DNA of 64,000 nt from Betaproteobacteria bacterium (lineage in GTDB: Bacteria; Pseudomonadota; Gammaproteobacteria; Burkholderiales; SG8-39): assembly GCA_947482825.1 (NCBI GenBank), contig CANKMT010000010.1, positions 1-64,000 of the forward strand, in the 5' to 3' direction. Of this stretch, positions 58,735-64,000 are shown piece by piece. Within the stretch, counting starts at the first letter, position 1. Each line of letters begins with the position of its first letter. Below the pieces are notes generated by a model. It did no database searches, was not told the origin of the DNA, and saw only the letters and a list, made by a program, of their open reading frames with translations. The translations under genes were made by a program, and so were the position numbers.

Positions 58735-59220
58735 ATGATTCTTCGGCCGACATTCCGCTTCGTCTTCAGCCATCCGGCGCATTTCATCGCGTTCGGATTC
58801 GGCGCGGGCCTGTCGCGCTTCGCGCCCGGCACGGCCGGCACGCTGGTGGGTTTCCCGCTGTACTGGCTGCTCGGACCGACGTACTCGCCCTGGGTGATGC
58901 TTTCCCTGATCGCGGCGCTCTTCGCCATCGGCGTGTGGGCCTGCGGTATCGCCGGGCGCAACCTCGGCATTTCCGACCACGGCGGTATGTGCTGGGACGA
59001 GATCGTCGCCTTCCTGCTGATCCTCTACGTCACGCCGGACGATCCCTGGTGGCAGGCCGGCGCGTTCTTCCTCTTCCGCTTCTTCGACGTGGTGAAGCCC
59101 ACGCCGATCCGCGAGCTCGAAATGCGCATGAAAGGCGGGTTCGGGGTAATGTTCGACGACATCCTCGCAGCCGGATACACATTGCTTGCGCTGGCGATCA
59201 TCAAGCGAATCTGGTTCTGA
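58735..59220 (+). CDS. pgpA: Phosphatidylglycerophosphatase A
   Basis: The 161-residue membrane enzyme has FGFGAGLSRFAPGTAGTLVGFPLYWLL near residue 20, ISDHGGMCWDEIVAFLLILY near 80 with the conserved D/E residues, FRFFDVVKPTPIRELEMRMKGGFGVMFDDILAAGYTLLAL near 115. It dephosphorylates phosphatidylglycerophosphate to phosphatidylglycerol. There is no proper ribosome site just before the ATG because the repeat occupies that space; the only purine-rich GGAGGGGG is about 35 bases upstream. Confidence 0.95.
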   Translation: MILRPTFRFVFSHPAHFIAFGFGAGLSRFAPGTAGTLVGFPLYWLLGPTYSPWVMLSLIAALFAIGVWACGIAGRNLGISDHGGMCWDEIVAFLLILYVTPDDPWWQAGAFFLFRFFDVVKPTPIRELEMRMKGGFGVMFDDILAAGYTLLALAIIKRIWF

Positions 59221-59225
59221 ACCCC

Positions 59226-59732
59226 ATGGAAGACGATCCTTCACGAAAACTCGCCGCTGTTGTCGGCCGCCGCTTAAAGGCCAAAGGCGAGAAGCTGGTG
59301 ACCGCGGAGTCCTGCACCGGCGGCGGTGTCGCCGAGGCCGTGACCGCGATTTCGGGCAGCTCGGAGTGGTTCGACCGGGGATTCATCACCTACTCGAACG
59401 AAGCCAAGATGGAGATGCTCCGGGTTTCTCCGGCCACGCTCGCAAACCACGGTGCAGTCAGCGAGGAAGCGGCGCGCGAGATGGCGCTCGGCGCGCTTGC
59501 AGTGAGTCCCGGCACGGTGTCGGTTTCCGTCACCGGCATAGCGGGACCCGCCGGGGGCTCTCGCGCCAAGCCGGTGGGCACGGTCTGCTTCGCGTGGGCG
59601 AGGAGCGGCGAGGCAATGCCGCGCTCGGAGACGCGCCGCTTTGCGGGCGACCGCGAAAGCGTGCGCCGCCAGTCCGTGGCCCGTGCGCTGCAGGGCGTGA
59701 GCGAGCTCCTGGACGACGGGGGAGGGTCATGA
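59226..59732 (+). CDS. pncC: Nicotinamide-nucleotide amidohydrolase PncC (CinA C-terminal family)
   Basis: The ATG at 59226 gives 168 residues: LVTAESCTGGGVAEAVTAISGSSEWFDRGFITYSNEAKMEML near residue 25 with the catalytic Ser, HGAVSEEAAREMALGAL near 78, and VSVTGIAGPAGGSRAKPVGTVCFAWA near 98. It converts NMN to NaMN and ammonia in NAD recycling. It lacks the N-terminal MoCF domain of full CinA. It overlaps the next gene by 4 bases. Confidence 0.93.
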   Translation: MEDDPSRKLAAVVGRRLKAKGEKLVTAESCTGGGVAEAVTAISGSSEWFDRGFITYSNEAKMEMLRVSPATLANHGAVSEEAAREMALGALAVSPGTVSVSVTGIAGPAGGSRAKPVGTVCFAWARSGEAMPRSETRRFAGDRESVRRQSVARALQGVSELLDDGGGS

Positions 59733-60403
59733 CGACCCTGTACCTCGTGCGCCACGGGCAGGCGTCGTTCGCCTCCGAAAACTACGACCGCCTCTCCGAC
59801 CTCGGCCACCGCCAGTCGGCGTGGCTCGGCGAGCACTTCGCCTCGCGCGGCATTGCGTTCGCGCGCGCGGTGTCAGGCACGCTCGAGCGCCAGCGGCAGA
59901 CGGCGCGCGCTTTGCTGGATGCGATGGGCGCTTCGACCCAGGTCGACGAGCATCCGGGCTGGAACGAATATTCCGGCGACGCGCTCTACCGGGCGTATCA
60001 CGGCGAAGGCTGGGCGAAGGCGCGCGCCAAGGGCGACGTGAGGGAGTTTTACCGCACGATCAAGGCCGCGCTGCTCGACTGGTCGGAAGAAAAACTCGCC
60101 GGCGACCTCCCCGAGACCTGGAAGCAGTTCGGCGAGCGCACAACGGCTGCGATGCGGGCCGCCTGCGCAGGGATGCCGGCCGAGGCCTGCGTGCTCGCCG
60201 CCTCCTCCGGCGGGGCCATTGCGCGCGCCGTGTCCACATTGCTTCAGGCACCGGCGAGCACGGCGATCGAACTCAACCTGCAGTACCGCAACGCCGCCTT
60301 CTGCGAGATCTTCGTCAGCCCGCGCTCGATGCGCCTGGTGAGTTTCAACTGCATCCCGCATCTGGATCGGCCCGACCGCGCCGACGCGATCACCTACTCC
60401 TGA
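59729..60403 (+). CDS. Histidine phosphatase superfamily protein
   Basis: The 224-residue protein starts at the ATG overlapping the pncC stop, with GGGGGAGGG upstream. It has the catalytic LYLVRHGQASFASENYDRLSDLGHRQSAWLGE motif (RHG) at residues 4-35, SGTLERQRQTARALL near 50 and a late LAASSGGAIARAVSTLL near 160. The usual second His position reads S-S-G-G rather than H-G-G, a possible loss of a catalytic residue. Substrate unknown. Confidence 0.88.
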   Translation: MTTLYLVRHGQASFASENYDRLSDLGHRQSAWLGEHFASRGIAFARAVSGTLERQRQTARALLDAMGASTQVDEHPGWNEYSGDALYRAYHGEGWAKARAKGDVREFYRTIKAALLDWSEEKLAGDLPETWKQFGERTTAAMRAACAGMPAEACVLAASSGGAIARAVSTLLQAPASTAIELNLQYRNAAFCEIFVSPRSMRLVSFNCIPHLDRPDRADAITYS

Positions 60404-60476
60404 AGGGGCGGCGGCAAGTCTTGACGGGTGAACCGTCCGGGACTAGAACTGTCCAACCCATAACAGGCGCTTGCCC

Positions 60477-61844
60477 ATGCCCACCCTCCGACCCCAAGCC
60501 GTTGCAGGCACCTTCTACCCGGGCGACGCCCAGGCGCTCCTTGGCGAAGTCAACGAGCTGCTCGAAGGCGTCGACAGCCTCGAGGTGCGTTTCGGCCACC
60601 CCAAGGTGCTCATCGTTCCGCATGCAGGCTATATCTATTCCGGCTCCACCGCGGCGCAGGCCTATAGCGAACTCGTTTCCGCGCGCGGGTTGGTCAAGCG
60701 CGTGGTTCTTCTCGGACCGGTCCATCGCGTTGCGGTGCGCGGACTTGCGCTGCCCGGCGTCGACCTGTTCGAAACGCCGCTAGGCCGGATCCCGATCGAT
60801 GCCGAAGCCGTGCGCGCTCTCGCCGATTTGCCGCAGGTCGTCACCAGCGCGCCCGCGCATGCCATGGAGCACTCGCTCGAAGTCCAGCTGCCGTTCATGC
60901 AGCGGGTGCTCGGTGAGTTTTCGCTTGTGCCGCTGGCAGTGGGCGATGCAACCCAGGCGCAGGTTGCGGAAGTGCTCGAGCGCCTCTGGGGCGGCCCGGA
61001 AACATTGATCGTGATCAGCACCGATCTTTCGCACTATCACGGGTACGAGACCGCGCAGCGCATCGACAGCGACACGGCCGATCGGATCGCGCGGCTGGAA
61101 ACCGGCCTCGACCACACCCAGGCTTGCGGCGCGACCCCGCTCAACGGGCTGCTCGGCCTCGCGCAGAAGAAAGGCCTCTCGATCCGCCGCCTCGCGGTCT
61201 GCAATTCAGGCGACACCGCAGGCGGGCGTGGACGCGTGGTCGGCTACTCGGCCTTCGCCCTGGACGAAGGCGGCGCCGTAACGCTCGAGGAAGCCGGCCG
61301 GACGCTGATCGGCATGGCGCGCGCTTCGATCGACGCGAGGCTCGCTTTTCGCGAAGCACCCAGGCCCGACGGCGCCGCATGGCTCGCGCAGCCCGGCGCG
61401 ACTTTCATCACCCTCATGCGCGAAGGCCGCCTGCGGGGCTGCATCGGAAGTCTCGCGCCGCACCGGTCGCTGGGCGAAGACGTAATCTCGAACGCACAGG
61501 CCGCGGCGTTCAACGACCCGAGGTTTCCGCCGATGACGCTGGTCGAATGGCCTTCGGTCCAGACCGAGGTTTCGCTGCTTTCGCCCGCGCGGCTGATCCG
61601 CTTTGCCGACGAAGAGGAACTGCTCGCGAAGATCGTGCCCGGCGAGGATGGGCTGATCCTCGAGGCCGCCGGGCGGCGCGGCACGTTTTTGCCCCAGGTT
61701 TGGGAATCGATTCCCGATAAGCAGCAGTTCCTCGAGCAGTTGCGGCTCAAGGCCGGCCTGCCGGCCGACTTCCGCCTTGCGCGCTGCCGGGTGCTGCGCT
61801 ACCGGGTCGCCAAGTGGAAGCAGTCGGAGCTATCGGCGCACTGA
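60477..61844 (+). CDS. AmrB (MEMO1-like) - AmrA (AMMECR1) fusion protein of the AmmeMemoRadiSam system
   Basis: I use the ATG at 60477, six bases inside the TTG-started track ORF, giving 455 residues. Residues 1-265 are a MEMO-like domain (RPQAVAGTFYPGDAQALLGEVNELL, VLIVPHAGYIYSGSTAAQAY, HSLEVQLPFMQRVL, VISTDLSHYHGYETA, NSGDTAGGRGRVVGYSAFAL) with the conserved His/Asp/Cys-type site. Residues 280-450 are an AMMECR1 domain (FITLMREGRLRGCIGSLAPHRSLGEDVISNAQAAAFNDPRFPPMT). Both human relatives are fused here, and the radical SAM partner follows. The reaction of the system is not established. Confidence 0.9.
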   Translation: MPTLRPQAVAGTFYPGDAQALLGEVNELLEGVDSLEVRFGHPKVLIVPHAGYIYSGSTAAQAYSELVSARGLVKRVVLLGPVHRVAVRGLALPGVDLFETPLGRIPIDAEAVRALADLPQVVTSAPAHAMEHSLEVQLPFMQRVLGEFSLVPLAVGDATQAQVAEVLERLWGGPETLIVISTDLSHYHGYETAQRIDSDTADRIARLETGLDHTQACGATPLNGLLGLAQKKGLSIRRLAVCNSGDTAGGRGRVVGYSAFALDEGGAVTLEEAGRTLIGMARASIDARLAFREAPRPDGAAWLAQPGATFITLMREGRLRGCIGSLAPHRSLGEDVISNAQAAAFNDPRFPPMTLVEWPSVQTEVSLLSPARLIRFADEEELLAKIVPGEDGLILEAAGRRGTFLPQVWESIPDKQQFLEQLRLKAGLPADFRLARCRVLRYRVAKWKQSELSAH

Positions 61845-61854
61845 GAGTCGCTCA

Positions 61855-62934
<1,080 letters not shown>

Positions 62935-62943
<9 letters not shown>

Positions 62944-64000
62944 CGCGCAGGTGCGGAAGCCCGCGAAGATGTCGCCGCGGTCAGGCGTGTAGAAATTGCG
63001 CCAGGTGTTTCGTATAAGTCGGCGCGAAGTGGCAAAACTTCCTCCGCGCAGCATCTTGTGCGTGCCGAACCAGGGTTGCGAATACTCTTTGTAGGGATCG
63101 AGCACGAACCCGGGATACGGCTCGAAGGTGCTCGAGGTCCATTCCCACACGTTGCCGATGAGCTGGCGGCAGCCGTCGGGCGCGTCACCCGCCGAATAGG
63201 CGCCGACCGGCGCCGTGCGCGCCTGCTGCAGGTTCGCGTGGCGCGGCTGCGGCGCATTGTCGCCCCATGGAAAACGCCGCCGCGTGCCTCCCGCGCCGGC
63301 GGAAGCGGCGAACTCCCATTCGGTCTCGGTCGGCAGCCTGCGTCCGGCAAACCGGCAATACGCGTTCGCCTCGTGCCAGTTCACGTGGATGACCGGGTGG
63401 GAGGCCGGCAAGGCGATCGTGCGATCGAACCGGCGCAGGCTCCACGCGCGGCCCTTTCTCTTCCAGTAACGCGGCTTCTTCAGGCCGGATTCGGCCAGCC
63501 AGACCCACCCGGCTTCGTCCCAGAACTCGCGCCGCGTGTAGCCTTTGGAATCGACGAAATCGGCGTACTCCGCATTTGTCACTGCACAACGCGCGATGCG
63601 GAAAGGCGCGATGCGAACTTCGTGCGCCCACTTTTCGTTGTCGAAGGCAAAGCCGTCGTCAGGCAAAGCGCCGAGCATGAACGGCCCGCCGATGTATTCG
63701 GCATCGCCAGCTGGCGCGGCAATCCTGCCCAACGGCTTCGTGTTCCCGAACGGGTCCGCGTACGCGAGGGTCTGCCGCGAGTAGTGAAAAGCTTCGGTGT
63801 GCATGTCCTCATGGAACGCCGCGAGATCCGCGAAGTAGCGCAGCCGCGTATTTTCCGGTTCCGCCTCGAGCCTGCGTTGCACGAGCCCGAGCACGTTCTT
63901 GAGATAGGCCCGGGTTTCCTCGATCGAAGGCAGCGGCAGGTCCCAGCGCGTGGCGTGCGCGACCTTCGCCGAGTCGTATAGCGCGTCTGCGCCGGGCAGG
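62935..64000 (-). CDS. EgtB/SenA-family nonheme iron sulfoxide/selenoxide synthase (5' end outside window)
   Basis: The frame stays open to the window edge (LPGADALYDSAKVAHATRWDLPLPSIEETRAYL), so the GTG at 63894 is not the true start. Visible parts are a DinB-like helical region with the iron motif HEDMHTE (HxxxHxE) and then an FGE-sulfatase domain (FRIARCAVTNAEYADFVDS, HPVIHVNWHEANAYCRFAGRRLPTETEWEFAA, GNVWEWTSSTFEPYPGF, KMLRGGSFATSRRLIRNTWRNFY, GFRTCALR). This is the architecture of EgtB (ergothioneine) and SenA (selenoneine). HEDMHTEAFHYSRQTL looks closer to SenA as I remember it, but the sequence alone does not decide. Confidence 0.82.

Overview
The window is visibly GC-rich chromosomal DNA from a Gram-negative bacterium, most likely a betaproteobacterium (Burkholderiales or Nitrosomonadales-like). 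The placement rests on Bug-type tripartite tricarboxylate receptors, the order lpxC - DciA-like - M23 peptidase - secA - argJ, the order yacG - zapD - coaE - pilD - pilC, and a RibB carrying a degenerate RibA domain. No rRNA, tRNA, CRISPR, insertion sequence or prophage was recognised.

Region 1 (1-3.9 kb) is the 3' end of a very large Thr/Gly/Ala-rich surface protein built of about 75-residue repeats, closed by a strong terminator. Region 2 (3.9-16.4 kb) is metabolic and transport DNA. It holds a 2-hydroxyacid dehydrogenase, an HpaI-type aldolase and a Bug receptor; a GFA-like protein and a membrane protein; a carboxyltransferase coupled to a 72-residue biotinyl carrier; an IlvD/Edd dehydratase; an MCE lipid-transport set (MlaE-like permease, MlaD-like protein, lipoprotein) without an ATPase; a second Bug receptor; and a two-subunit CoA transferase.

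Region 3 (16.4-35.4 kb) is a complete division and cell wall (dcw) cluster: mraZ, rsmH, ftsL, ftsI, murE, murF, mraY, murD, ftsW, murG, murC, murB, ddl, ftsQ, ftsA, ftsZ, then lpxC. Most genes overlap by 1-13 bases. The exception is the ftsI-murE junction, which has a 46-codon ORF with a strong ribosome site. Region 4 (35.4-49.4 kb) has a DciA-like gene, an M23 peptidase, secA, argJ coupled to a DUF815 ATPase, a Nudix-ThiE fusion, and on the minus strand yacG, zapD, coaE, pilD, pilC, a CorC/CNNM protein and a CcsA/YpjD-like protein.

Region 5 (49.5-55.4 kb) is ffh and rpsP-rimM-trmD-rplS, separated by about 2.5 kb of accessory DNA. That insert carries an intact RHH/PIN toxin-antitoxin pair, a decayed second copy of the same pair missing from the ORF track, and an orphan RHH + Mrr_N-like DNA-binding protein. 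Region 6 (55.5-64 kb) is ribB, ribH, nusB, thiL, pgpA, pncC, a histidine phosphatase, an AmmeMemoRadiSam locus (AmrB-AmrA fusion plus radical SAM AmrS) and the 3' part of an EgtB/SenA-family gene.

The least expected signals are a roughly 46-bp palindromic repeat found both inside pilD and at the thiL-pgpA junction, the duplicated and decaying toxin-antitoxin locus, the small ORF in the dcw cluster, a ladder of mini-ORFs at the DciA-like start, and the little-understood AmmeMemoRadiSam locus beside a possible selenoneine/ergothioneine-type enzyme. All starts, motifs and repeats were read by eye; no database search was run.
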